Position numbers and translations under genes: made by a program | The notes under the pieces: generated by a model | The model's input: only the letters and a program-made list of their open reading frames with translations | Database searches by the model: none | Told to the model about the DNA's origin: nothing | Assembly: GCA_027018875.1 (NCBI GenBank) | Contig: JALUYA010000021.1 | Span: 1-62,113, forward strand | DNA: 62,113 nt | Origin: Gammaproteobacteria bacterium | GTDB taxonomy: Bacteria; Pseudomonadota; Gammaproteobacteria; JAKDMP01 | Direction: 5' to 3' | Shown: positions 1 to 8,671 of the stretch, in pieces | Layout: each line of letters begins with the position of its first letter | Position numbering within the stretch: the first letter of the stretch is position 1

Positions 1-398
<398 letters not shown>

Positions 399-508
399 AA
401 AGCGATGCTTTGAAGTAGAGTCGACCGTACCCAATAATATTGCTGGATTTGGTCGCTCCGTATGGTAAATACACCAACCACACGGGCGCCCACACAAGTT
501 GCTTTCCT

Positions 509-523
509 GATTTTTAAAGAACA
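509..523 (-). promoter_or_regulatory. boxA-like antitermination site in the rrn leader
   Basis: The reverse strand reads TGTTCTTTAAAAATC, close to the E. coli rrn boxA (TGCTCTTTAACA). It lies about 110 nt upstream of the 16S 5' end and downstream of both rrn promoters, where the Nus-factor antitermination signal is expected. The remaining leader (399-508) contains no open gene. Confidence 0.55.
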
Positions 524-549
524 TCCCGGTTACCCGAGGCAGACTAATA

Positions 550-577
550 ATTATATCCGATAAATCCATTCCGTCAA
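550..577 (-). promoter_or_regulatory. rrn promoter, proximal (P2-like)
   Basis: On the minus strand a -35 TTGACG (572-577) is followed by exactly 16 bp and a perfect -10 TATAAT (550-555). A 16-bp spacer is typical of strong stable-RNA promoters. Transcription would run into the 16S gene about 150 nt downstream. Confidence 0.75.
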
Positions 578-614
578 GTGGCGAATGTTTCCGGATAAAG
601 CCTGCGAGCGACGT

Positions 615-642
615 ATTATAACCCTCATTTCGGGCTTGTCTA
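615..642 (-). promoter_or_regulatory. rrn promoter, distal (P1-like)
   Basis: On the minus strand TAGACA (637-642, one mismatch to TTGACA) is separated by 16 bp from a perfect TATAAT (615-620). A GC-rich discriminator follows the -10, as in growth-rate and ppGpp-controlled rrn P1 promoters. It lies about 65 bp upstream of the second promoter. The 643-737 stretch between it and the divergent gene shows no further clear signal. Confidence 0.7.
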
Positions 643-737
643 GCCCCATCTTATCCCCAGAACTCATTGATGAATGAGGAAATGCCCTCCGCAGCGGATG
701 CACTAGAATGACCGCAAACCTCGGAAGGAGCCTGGGA

Positions 738-3700
738 ATGTTCCAAAAAGTCGTACTACTGCTGGGCCTGGTGCTGGCTTCCGCCGCCACCGGGGCTCAA
801 GCACTGCCTACATCTCTCTATAACGGACTTTCCTGGCGTTTCATCGGCCCCTATCGCGGCGGGCGCACGGTGGCCGCCACCGGCGTAGCGGGCCAAGCCA
901 ATGTGTGGTATTTCGGCGCTGCCGAGGGCGGGGTTTTCAAAAGCACCGATGCCGGTTCCAGCTGGCAACCGTTATTTCAGCACAAACCGGTCTCCTCGAT
1001 CGGGGCAATCGCCGTCGCCCCCGCTAATCCAGGTATCATCTATGTCGGCACCGGCGAGTGCGATATACGCTCCGACGTCGGTTATGGTGACGGGGTGTGG
1101 CGCTCGGATGATGGCGGCAAGACCTGGCGCCATATCGGGTTAGATGACAGCCGCCATGTCTGCGCCCTGTCGATCGACCCGCAGCATCCGGGGATCGTTC
1201 TCGCCGCGGTGCTCGGCCATGCCTGGGGGCCAAACCCCGAACGCGGGATTTTCCTCACCGCCACCGGCGGGCGCCACTGGCGCCGGGTGCTTTACGTGAA
1301 CGCCACCACCGGCGCGGTGGACCTGGCTCGCGACCCCGATGACCCAGCGCTCGTGTATGCCACTACCTGGAATGCGCGGCGCATGCCCTGGTTCCAGTAC
1401 GCCCCGGTACAGGGCACCGGCAGCGCCATCTGGCGTTCGAGCGATGGCGGGCGCCACTGGAAAAAACTTCCCATGACCGGGCTGCCGCGTAGCGGCCGGC
1501 AGCGGATCGGGATTGCGGTCGCGGCCGGAACCCACGGGCAATGGATTTACGCGATCGTGAGCGCACGCAAGAACGGCGGCCTGTACCGCTCTAGCGATGG
1601 CGGCAAAACCTGGCGGCTGGTGAACGGTTCGCCACGCCTGTGGGGCCGCGGCTGGTACTTCGGGCGCATCGCCGTCGACCCGAGGAACCCGAACGTGGTC
1701 TACGTGCCGAACACCGCGCTTTACCGCTCCACCGACGGCGGCAAGCATTTCGTCGCCATCAAGGGCTCCCCGGCAGGCGACGACTTCCACTATCTGTGGA
1801 TCGATCCGACCGACCCCGCCCGCATGATCGTCGCCGCCGATCAGGGCGCCGCGGTGAGCCTGGACGGCGGGCGCCGCTGGAGCAGTTGGTACAATCAGCC
1901 GACCGCGCAGATCTACCGCATCGCAACCGATAACCGCTTCCCGTACCGCGTCTATGGAACCCAGCAGGACTCGGGCAGCCTGGTGATCCCATCGCGCTCG
2001 TTCGAGGGCGTGATCAGCAACCGCAGCTGGTACACCTCGGGCGGGGGCGAATCGGGCTATGTAATTCCCCGCCCCGGCGATTCCACGATCGTTTACGGCT
2101 CGGATTATCTTGGCCATGTGACCCGACTCGACACCCGTACTCACCAGATCACCAACATCTCGCCGGTACCGATTGCACCGGCCTATTCCGCACCGATGGG
2201 CAAACGCCCCGACCGCTTCAACTGGGTGACCCCGCTGGCGGTTTCTCCGTTCGCACGCAATACGCTCTACACCGGAGCCCAGATGTTGTTCATGAGCACC
2301 GACGCCGGCAATAATTGGCGTGTCACCAGCCCCACGCTGACCGCTCCGGTGCGCCGTCAAGCGCGCTGCACCACGGTCATTACCCCAAGCCGGGGCACGG
2401 CCTGCGGCTACGGCTCGATTTTCTCGATCGCCCCATCGCCCATCGCCCCCGGTGAAATCTGGGTCGGAACCACCGACGGGCGGGTGTGGCTGAGCCGTGA
2501 CGGAGCAAGGCACTGGATTCCGGTAACCCCGCATGGACTTAAGCCCTGGAGCCGCATCGCCCGCATCGAGCCTTCGCCCTTTGCGGCCGGCACCGCCTGG
2601 ATCGCCGTGGACCGCCACCGGGCCGCCGATCTTCATCCCTACATCTACCGCACCCGCGACTTCGGCCGACACTGGGTCCGTGCCGACGCCGGTATCCCGG
2701 GGCGGGATTACGTTCACGTCGTGCGTGCCGATCCCGCTCGCCGCGACCTCCTGTTCGCGGGAACCGAGACCGGCGTTTATGTCTCCTTCGACGCTGGCAC
2801 CCAATGGCAATCCCTCGGGCTGGGACTGCCGACGGTTTCGGTACGCGACCTCGCAATCCACGCCAACGACCTGGTCGCAGCCACCCATGGGCGCGGCTTA
2901 TGGATCCTCGACGATATCACCCCATTGCGCCAAGCAAGCACGGCCATCACCCATGAGCCGGTACACCTGTACCGCCCCGCCCCCGCGCTGCGCCTGCGCC
3001 CGACGCACTACCACGGTGAGCCGATGCCGCCGAGCGTCCCCCAGGCATCGAATCCGCCCACGGGCGCTATCATTGACTATTATCTGGAAACGGCCTCCAA
3101 GTCTCCGGTCACGCTCTCGATCTACGACTCCGCCGGACGCCTCGTTCGCCGCTTCGCAAGCACCGCCCGCCCAGCCCCCATGCCGCCGCCCCATTTTGCC
3201 CCGTGGTGGGAAGCCCCGCCGACACTCCTGCCGAACCGTGCCGGGGAAAACCGCTTCATATGGAACCTACGCTATGCCCCACCACAACCGTTTACCCGTG
3301 GCTGGAGCGGCCCGCCGCTGCTGCACGGCACCCCACGCGGCCCGCAGTCACCGCTGGTTCTTCCCGGAACCTATCGCCTGGTACTCACCGCCGCGGGAAG
3401 AAGGGTCTCGGCGCCGCTACTCGTCCGCCCCGACCCACGCGTCCATGTCGCCCCTGGGGCACTGGCTGAGCGGGTGCGCGTCGGCCTCGCCTTACGCGCG
3501 GCCATCGACGCCTCAACCCGCCTCATTCGCCGGGTTCGCCAGGCCATCGCCGCGGCTCGGAAAAGCGGGGAATCCCAACGCGGCGCTCGGCTTGCCAAGT
3601 TACTCCAGCAGCAACACCTGATCCGTCTCAATGCCCGGCTGGCCGGCCTGCTGGGTACCATTAATCGTGCCGACACAACCATGCCAACCCCGCTTCTCGC

Positions 3701-3776
3701 CTCGGCCCATGCCCTCCAGGGCGAAGCCGCTGCGGCCCGCCGCAAGTTTGCCGACCTGCTGGTGCCGGGGCTGTAA
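738..3776 (+). CDS. Secreted Asp-box (BNR/VPS10-like) beta-propeller protein
   Basis: A protein of 1012 residues with a Sec signal peptide (hydrophobic core VVLLLGLVLASAATGAQA). At least nine Asp boxes of the type S-x-D-G-G-x-x-W follow, for example KSTDAGSSW, RSDDGGKTW, RSSDGGRHW, RSTDGGKHF and LSRDGARHW. These mark two stacked sortilin/sialidase-type beta-propellers. The C-terminal third is proline-rich and ends in an Ala/Arg-rich helical tail. Family members are annotated as glycosyl hydrolases, but an Asp box alone does not prove catalysis and I see no identifiable catalytic set. The start at 738 is preferred over 708 because GGAAGGAG sits just upstream and the signal peptide then begins at MFQKV. 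It diverges from the rRNA operon and converges with hda. Confidence 0.85.
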   Translation: MFQKVVLLLGLVLASAATGAQALPTSLYNGLSWRFIGPYRGGRTVAATGVAGQANVWYFGAAEGGVFKSTDAGSSWQPLFQHKPVSSIGAIAVAPANPGIIYVGTGECDIRSDVGYGDGVWRSDDGGKTWRHIGLDDSRHVCALSIDPQHPGIVLAAVLGHAWGPNPERGIFLTATGGRHWRRVLYVNATTGAVDLARDPDDPALVYATTWNARRMPWFQYAPVQGTGSAIWRSSDGGRHWKKLPMTGLPRSGRQRIGIAVAAGTHGQWIYAIVSARKNGGLYRSSDGGKTWRLVNGSPRLWGRGWYFGRIAVDPRNPNVVYVPNTALYRSTDGGKHFVAIKGSPAGDDFHYLWIDPTDPARMIVAADQGAAVSLDGGRRWSSWYNQPTAQIYRIATDNRFPYRVYGTQQDSGSLVIPSRSFEGVISNRSWYTSGGGESGYVIPRPGDSTIVYGSDYLGHVTRLDTRTHQITNISPVPIAPAYSAPMGKRPDRFNWVTPLAVSPFARNTLYTGAQMLFMSTDAGNNWRVTSPTLTAPVRRQARCTTVITPSRGTACGYGSIFSIAPSPIAPGEIWVGTTDGRVWLSRDGARHWIPVTPHGLKPWSRIARIEPSPFAAGTAWIAVDRHRAADLHPYIYRTRDFGRHWVRADAGIPGRDYVHVVRADPARRDLLFAGTETGVYVSFDAGTQWQSLGLGLPTVSVRDLAIHANDLVAATHGRGLWILDDITPLRQASTAITHEPVHLYRPAPALRLRPTHYHGEPMPPSVPQASNPPTGAIIDYYLETASKSPVTLSIYDSAGRLVRRFASTARPAPMPPPHFAPWWEAPPTLLPNRAGENRFIWNLRYAPPQPFTRGWSGPPLLHGTPRGPQSPLVLPGTYRLVLTAAGRRVSAPLLVRPDPRVHVAPGALAERVRVGLALRAAIDASTRLIRRVRQAIAAARKSGESQRGARLAKLLQQQHLIRLNARLAGLLGTINRADTTMPTPLLASAHALQGEAAAARRKFADLLVPGL

Positions 3777-3796
3777 GGCTCGGTGAACAATCGGTT

Positions 3797-4495
3797 TCAG
3801 TCGGAGAACAGCACCGAGCGCACAAAAGGGGTCGTCAAGCGCCGCTGGGCGGTCAAGGCCGCCACGTCGAGTTTCGCCATGGCCGCAACGACCGCAGCCG
3901 GATCACGCATCAACCGATTTACCAGAAATACCGCCGTGGCCGGAGGCAACTCGAGTCCGTGCCGATGCGCCAAATGCCGCGCCAGCCTTACCAGCTCGGT
4001 ATCATCCAGTGGCTCCAATCCATAAATCGGCCCCCAGGCAAGGCGCGAAGCCAAATCCGCCAACTCGAGCCCGACCGAATCCGGGGGCGCCCGAGACAAG
4101 ACCAGCAAGCCGGCGCCGCGTTCCCGTAATTCTTCCGTCAACCGGAACAAGGCTCTCTCCCAGGCCGAATAACCGGCAATACTTTCTAACGCATCGATTA
4201 CGGCCAGATCCAACTCCCCCCAACCTTCAACCAGCACGGGATCCAGCATCAATGCCTGGTCGAGCGGCAGATAGGCACTGCGTCGCCCCTGCTCGACGGC
4301 ACTGCGCCAGGCGGCTTTTGCCAGGTGTGTCTTGCCGACTCCCCGCGGCCCATGAACATATACCAGCGGCTCCCCGGCTCCCCGGGACAGTTCCGCGACC
4401 GCGGTCATCGTCGTGGAGTTGATCTTCCCCGGCCAAAACGTCTCGAAACGCGCGGTATCGGTAAGAACCAGTGCCTCAAGACCCAGCTGCTGCAT
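3797..4495 (-). CDS. hda: DnaA regulatory inactivator Hda-like AAA+ protein
   Basis: A 232-residue DnaA-like AAA+ protein. Hda, with the DNA-loaded beta clamp, stimulates ATP hydrolysis by DnaA and prevents re-initiation. The N-terminus QQLGLEAL resembles the clamp-binding motif, followed by an F-x-x-F-W-P-G segment as in E. coli Hda. Walker A is GPRGVGKT (about residues 49-56) and Walker B lies in LDLAVIDAL. The start at 4495 overlaps the preceding phosphatidyltransferase stop in TGATG; the longer frame to 4537 would add residues with no family match. The DUF2066-pgsA-like-hda order opposite purM recurs in gammaproteobacteria and supports the call. Confidence 0.88.
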   Translation of the reverse strand: MQQLGLEALVLTDTARFETFWPGKINSTTMTAVAELSRGAGEPLVYVHGPRGVGKTHLAKAAWRSAVEQGRRSAYLPLDQALMLDPVLVEGWGELDLAVIDALESIAGYSAWERALFRLTEELRERGAGLLVLSRAPPDSVGLELADLASRLAWGPIYGLEPLDDTELVRLARHLAHRHGLELPPATAVFLVNRLMRDPAAVVAAMAKLDVAALTAQRRLTTPFVRSVLFSD

Positions 4496-5049
4496 CAGGC
4501 CCCGTTTCCGGGCGTACGCAGGTACCGCAGCCCCCAAGTCATCACATAGTCCAACCCGCTGACGATCAGCGCCACCGCCAGCACCCAGACCAAGGCAAGG
4601 CGTAACGGGTTATCCAGATAGGGCCAACCGCCGTCGATCACGAAGGCCAGGCCCAGCAAGATCAACAGCCCGGTTGCCGCCTTGCTGGTCAGCGCCGGCT
4701 CGATCTGGAAGGGGCCACGGCGCCAACGATAGATGGCCGCACCACCCACGATTAGCGCATCGCGCCCCAACATCAACCCCACCAGCCACCAGGGTACCAG
4801 TTGATTGGAGGCCAATGCGGTATAACTTCCCAGCACCAACAGCTTGTCGGCCGCGGGATCCAGAAAGGCCCCCAGGTTACTCGAATAATGATGCCGCTTG
4901 GCGATGCCGCCATCGAGCGCATCGCTAATCCCCGCAACCGCAAACAATCCCAGTGCGACCTCGTAACGATGGTTCGCCAGGGTCCACACCACCGGCACCA
5001 CCAGCATCATCCGCAGAATCGAGAGCGCGTTCGGCAACCATCGCATCAT
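4495..5049 (-). CDS. CDP-alcohol phosphatidyltransferase (PgsA-like)
   Basis: A 184-residue integral membrane enzyme of the CDP-alcohol phosphotransferase family, which transfers a phosphatidyl group from CDP-diacylglycerol to an alcohol such as glycerol-3-phosphate. The metal-binding signature D-G-x2-A-K-x8-G-x3-D-x3-D is present at about residues 46-68 (DGGIAK ... LGAFLDPAADK). The usual Arg after Ala is Lys here, a variant that may be common in this subfamily. Several hydrophobic segments follow. It is shorter than many PgsA proteins and could be a paralogue, so no symbol is assigned. It overlaps DUF2066 upstream by 4 nt and hda downstream by 1 nt, implying one transcript. Confidence 0.85.
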   Translation of the reverse strand: MMRWLPNALSILRMMLVVPVVWTLANHRYEVALGLFAVAGISDALDGGIAKRHHYSSNLGAFLDPAADKLLVLGSYTALASNQLVPWWLVGLMLGRDALIVGGAAIYRWRRGPFQIEPALTSKAATGLLILLGLAFVIDGGWPYLDNPLRLALVWVLAVALIVSGLDYVMTWGLRYLRTPGNGA

Positions 5050-6125
5050 GGCTTATAACTGAAATACAGTCGCACCCGATTACCCGGGCCGGAAGGCAAC
5101 GCGGCCGGGGAAGACGCGGTTCCCGCGGAGGCGGGCGCCATGACGGGATCGAGCAGACCCGAAAGTTGTAGGGATCGACCAAGATCCGTCGGCACCCCAG
5201 CATAGGTCACGGCATAATCCACTTCACCCGCCCGGACTCCGAGCAACCGCACTCTGCTGACTCCCTGCATGCCCACCAGCAAGCGCCGCACCCGCACCTC
5301 GGCCTCGAGCGACCCGATCCCCGAGACCACCACCACAACCCGGCCGGCCCCGGCGGTACCCGGAATGTAGGCCAGCTGCTGGGCAATCAACGTGGCGGCC
5401 CGCCCCACCGCCGCCGCCGCCGCGGATTGAGGCGTGGGGGCAGGCGTCCTGAACACCATGACGTTACTACCGTAGGCAAGTTGCCACCGGGCGGGAGCTT
5501 GATCGGATCCGCCGACCGAGCCCACCAGCAAAGCCTGAGCACCGTAACGCTTGCTTGCTTGCCACAAGGGAGACAAAAAGAAACTGGTGATATCAAAGGT
5601 ATTGACCTGGCGCCGATCGGTCAAATCCATCAGCGGCAACACCAGCGGCAGCCCCCGCCGTCGCGACACCCGCAGCATGGCCACGGCAATCGGGCTCGAT
5701 ATATCGTCGCCCTGGATTCCGTTCGGCGTCAACACCCAGGCCACCACCCGAGGCCGGTCACGACCCCAGATCGGCTGCCCCGCCCGGGACAGCGCCATAT
5801 CGATCAATTTGGGGTCGAACCGGGCCCATAACTCCGACCCGCCACCCCGAGAAGGCGCAACCACCTGGTAGCGATAAGCCATAACCACCTCGCCGGGGTG
5901 GCTCAAAAGCGCAGCCAGACCCGCCACCCGGGATATATCGGGGTTCCCGCTGACCTTGACCAACACGGCCACCAGATCCTGCCTGAAAGCTTGAACACGG
6001 GCCGCCCGTGACTGGTCAGGCACCAATACCCCGGCGGCATACAGATCAGGCAGACTCACCGCCCGCGCCGCAGTTGCAATCAGCAACCCCAAAATCGGCA
6101 GCAGGACACCCGGGCCGCGTCGCAT
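5046..6125 (-). CDS. DUF2066 domain-containing exported protein
   Basis: A 359-residue protein matching the DUF2066 family by its overall sequence (LYAAGVLVPDQS near the N-terminus, then VAVLVKVSGNPDISR). A signal peptide or N-terminal anchor is visible (LLPILGLLIATAARA), so it should act in the envelope. Its function is unknown. It is the first gene of a DUF2066-pgsA-like-hda set, overlapping the next gene by 4 nt, and is divergent from purM. An ATG start at 6125 is preferred over the upstream GTG at 6143 because a GGTGAG precedes it. Confidence 0.8.
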   Translation of the reverse strand: MRRGPGVLLPILGLLIATAARAVSLPDLYAAGVLVPDQSRAARVQAFRQDLVAVLVKVSGNPDISRVAGLAALLSHPGEVVMAYRYQVVAPSRGGGSELWARFDPKLIDMALSRAGQPIWGRDRPRVVAWVLTPNGIQGDDISSPIAVAMLRVSRRRGLPLVLPLMDLTDRRQVNTFDITSFFLSPLWQASKRYGAQALLVGSVGGSDQAPARWQLAYGSNVMVFRTPAPTPQSAAAAAVGRAATLIAQQLAYIPGTAGAGRVVVVVSGIGSLEAEVRVRRLLVGMQGVSRVRLLGVRAGEVDYAVTYAGVPTDLGRSLQLSGLLDPVMAPASAGTASSPAALPSGPGNRVRLYFSYKP

Positions 6126-6183
6126 AAAAAACTCACTCACCAAAGATCGCTAAAATAACATAGCTAACCAACAGAGTTTGGGC

Positions 6184-7218
6184 ATGGCCGATATATCCTC
6201 CCTTTACCGCGACGCCGGCGTCGATATCAATGCCGGCAATCGCCTTATCGAACGAATCAAGCCCCTGGCGGAATCCACTCGGCGAGCGGAAGTCATGGAA
6301 GGACTCGGTGGTTTCGCGAGCCTGTTCCGCTTCCCCCGGACCCGGTTCCGTGATCCGATCCTGGTCTCGGGAACCGATGGCGTCGGCACTAAGCTCAAAC
6401 TCGCGCTCGAGGCCGGGCGCCTCGATGGGCTGGGACGGGACCTGGTGGCCATGTGTGTGAACGATGTCGCGGTCAGCGGTGCGGAACCCCTGTTCTTTCT
6501 CGACTATTACGCCACCGCCCGGCTACGGATCAACCAGGCCGAGCGCCTCGTTGCCGGTATCGCAGTCGGCTGCCGCGAAGCCGGCTGCGCCCTAGTCGGA
6601 GGCGAAACCGCCGAATTGCCGGGGCTGTATCAAAACGGCGAATTCGATCTGGCCGGCTTCTGTGTCGGCGTCGTCGAACGTGAGGCGCTGATTGACGGAA
6701 AAGCGGTCGAACCCCGCGACGCGGTACTCGGTATCGCCTCCAGCGGGACACATGCCAACGGCTACTCCCTCATTCGCCGGGTTATCGACCAATCCGGTGC
6801 CCGACTCGATCACCCCCTCGGATCACGCACCCTGGCCGACTGGCTGCTCGCCCCGACCACCATCTACGTGCGGGCCATTCGCACCCTGCTCGAGACCGGC
6901 CCGATCCATGCGCTGGCGCATATCACCGGCGGCGGCATCGTAGAGAACCTGCCCCGCGTACTCCCGCCGGGTTGCCGAGCCGTTATCGACCCGGCCGATT
7001 GGCCGCGCCCACAGATATTCGACTGGCTGGCACAAGCGGGCCAGATCCCGGAACCCGAGATGTTCCGTGTCTTCAACATGGGGCTCGGGCTCATCGCGAT
7101 CCTACCCCAAGCCGGTATCGAACCCGCCCGCGCCGGCCTCGCCAAGCTCGGGCTCGATGCCTGGCAAGTGGGTTCCATCGAGCCCGGTGAGCCCGGGGTA
7201 TGCCTCGACCACCGGTGA
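6184..7218 (+). CDS. purM: Phosphoribosylformylglycinamidine cyclo-ligase
   Basis: AIR synthetase, which closes the imidazole ring by ATP-dependent conversion of FGAM to AIR in purine synthesis. The 344-residue length is normal. Family motifs are clear: SLYRDAGVDINAGN at the N-terminus, SGTDGVGTKLKLA for phosphate binding, GGETAELPG, and ASSGTHANGYSL. The ATG at 6184 is chosen over the upstream in-frame TTG at 6178. The 3' end overlaps purN by 19 nt, so the two purine steps are translationally coupled. Confidence 0.96.
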   Translation: MADISSLYRDAGVDINAGNRLIERIKPLAESTRRAEVMEGLGGFASLFRFPRTRFRDPILVSGTDGVGTKLKLALEAGRLDGLGRDLVAMCVNDVAVSGAEPLFFLDYYATARLRINQAERLVAGIAVGCREAGCALVGGETAELPGLYQNGEFDLAGFCVGVVEREALIDGKAVEPRDAVLGIASSGTHANGYSLIRRVIDQSGARLDHPLGSRTLADWLLAPTTIYVRAIRTLLETGPIHALAHITGGGIVENLPRVLPPGCRAVIDPADWPRPQIFDWLAQAGQIPEPEMFRVFNMGLGLIAILPQAGIEPARAGLAKLGLDAWQVGSIEPGEPGVCLDHR

Positions 7219-7859
7219 AAGTCATCGTTCTCGGCTCCGGCGAAGGCACCAACTTCGAGGCTCTCGCCGCCGCCGCAGGCATCGATTACACTATCGCCTC
7301 GGTGGGCAGCGACCAGCCCGAGGCGCGCATCCTCGATCGCGCTCGCCGCCGGGGGATCCCCACCTTCACCTGCACGCGCCGCGACCATCCCGATCGGGCT
7401 GCCCACGACCGGGCACTCGCGCGACTGCTCGCGTCCCGGCACCCCGACTGGATTGCCCTGGCCGGCTACATGCGCCTGCTGGGCCCCGCGGTGCTCGCGG
7501 CCTGGCCGGGACGGATCGTCAACATTCATCCCGCCCTCCTGCCCGCTTTCCCGGGGCTGAACACACACGCGCGAGCGCTGGCCGCCGGCGTACCCGAACA
7601 TGGCTCCACGGTGCACTTCGTTACCGCCGAACTGGATGCCGGCCCCCCGATCCTGCAGGGCCGGCTCAAGATTCGCCCCACAGACACAATCCAGTCGCTG
7701 ACCCACCGGGTCAAGGCCTTGGAACATCGCATCTATCCCCTGGCCCTTGCCTGGCTTGCCCGGGACCGGGTGAAAATGGTACAAGGACAATGCTGGCTCG
7801 ATGGTCGGCCATTGAATACCCCCCCCTCCATCGAAGAGCAGGAACCCGGATGTTGTTGA
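7200..7859 (+). CDS. purN: Phosphoribosylglycinamide formyltransferase
   Basis: GAR transformylase 1, using 10-formyl-THF to formylate GAR in purine synthesis. The 219-residue protein carries the catalytic Asn, His and Asp at about N108, H110 and D146 (VNIHPALLPAFPGL and ELDAGPPILQ). The nucleotide-binding N-terminus reads VIVLGSGEGTNFEAL. It overlaps purM upstream and the DUF3108 gene downstream by 10 nt, consistent with a three-gene transcript. Confidence 0.95.
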   Translation: MPRPPVKVIVLGSGEGTNFEALAAAAGIDYTIASVGSDQPEARILDRARRRGIPTFTCTRRDHPDRAAHDRALARLLASRHPDWIALAGYMRLLGPAVLAAWPGRIVNIHPALLPAFPGLNTHARALAAGVPEHGSTVHFVTAELDAGPPILQGRLKIRPTDTIQSLTHRVKALEHRIYPLALAWLARDRVKMVQGQCWLDGRPLNTPPSIEEQEPGCC

Positions 7860-8641
7860 AAACCTTGCTGCTGACACCGGCGCTGTTGGGCACCGCATTC
7901 ATACCGGCCCTCATCCGGATCGCTTTTGCGTCGGCGCCGCTGCATCCGCCCCTCACGGTAAAGGTTCGCCCGGGCAGGCTGGCCATTCACCCGTTCCGCA
8001 TGCGTTATCTCGTGCTGCGAAACGGCTGGCACCTCGGTAACGCGATCTTTACCTTGATGCCGGGAGAAAACAGCTGGGAATTCCATTCCACGGCAAAGGC
8101 GAGCGGCCTGGCGGCGCTTTTCATCGGCGCAACTTTCTCCGAAACCAGCCGGTTCAGGGTAAACAACGGGCGGTTGCAACCCCTGGCCTACGCCTACACC
8201 GACTCCGGCAACAAGTCCCACGATGAGCGCATCGTCTTCGATTGGCGCCGGGGAGAAGCGCTCGACTTCAAGGGGGCAAAAAGAAAAATCTTCAATATCG
8301 AACCCGGAGTACTCGGCCGAGCGACCGCTCAACTCGATCTCAGTCGCCGCCTACTCGCGGGCAAACGCCCCGGCGGCAGCTATCGCATCGTCAACGGCGG
8401 AAAGCTTGGCACCTACCGGCTTACCCGCAAAAAAAATACGGCCATCGCCACGCCGGCTGGAAATTTTAAAACTGTAGTCCTCGAAAGGAAAGACGCCCAG
8501 TCGCGACGCACCACCACCTTCTGGCTTGCGGGAAAACTACAGTATCTTCCGGTCAAGATCCGCCAAAGCGCCCCCGGCAAGGCCACCGTCACCTTCGTAC
8601 TCGCCAAGTACCGGCGGCTTCCCGCGCCCGGGAAACGCTAA
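7850..8641 (+). CDS. DUF3108 domain-containing exported protein
   Basis: A 263-residue protein with a hydrophobic N-terminal export signal (LLLTPALLGTAFIPALI), followed by a DUF3108-type beta-rich body: MRYLVLRNGWHLGNA near the start and KTVVLERKDAQSRRTTTFWLA near the end. Function is unknown. Proteins of this family commonly follow purN, as here. The ATG at 7850 lies inside the purN end and is preceded by AGGAA. It converges with the MSHA locus, 30 nt away, with no obvious terminator between them. Confidence 0.8.
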   Translation: MLLKTLLLTPALLGTAFIPALIRIAFASAPLHPPLTVKVRPGRLAIHPFRMRYLVLRNGWHLGNAIFTLMPGENSWEFHSTAKASGLAALFIGATFSETSRFRVNNGRLQPLAYAYTDSGNKSHDERIVFDWRRGEALDFKGAKRKIFNIEPGVLGRATAQLDLSRRLLAGKRPGGSYRIVNGGKLGTYRLTRKKNTAIATPAGNFKTVVLERKDAQSRRTTTFWLAGKLQYLPVKIRQSAPGKATVTFVLAKYRRLPAPGKR

Positions 8642-8671
8642 TCAGACCGGACCTTGCCCAGGCGGCGGATA

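Noticed and set aside
1140-2888. A 582-residue minus-strand open frame
   Set aside because: It lies antisense to the Asp-box protein gene, is rich in Gly/Arg/Val with no family pattern, and is explained by high GC content and codon bias of the real gene.
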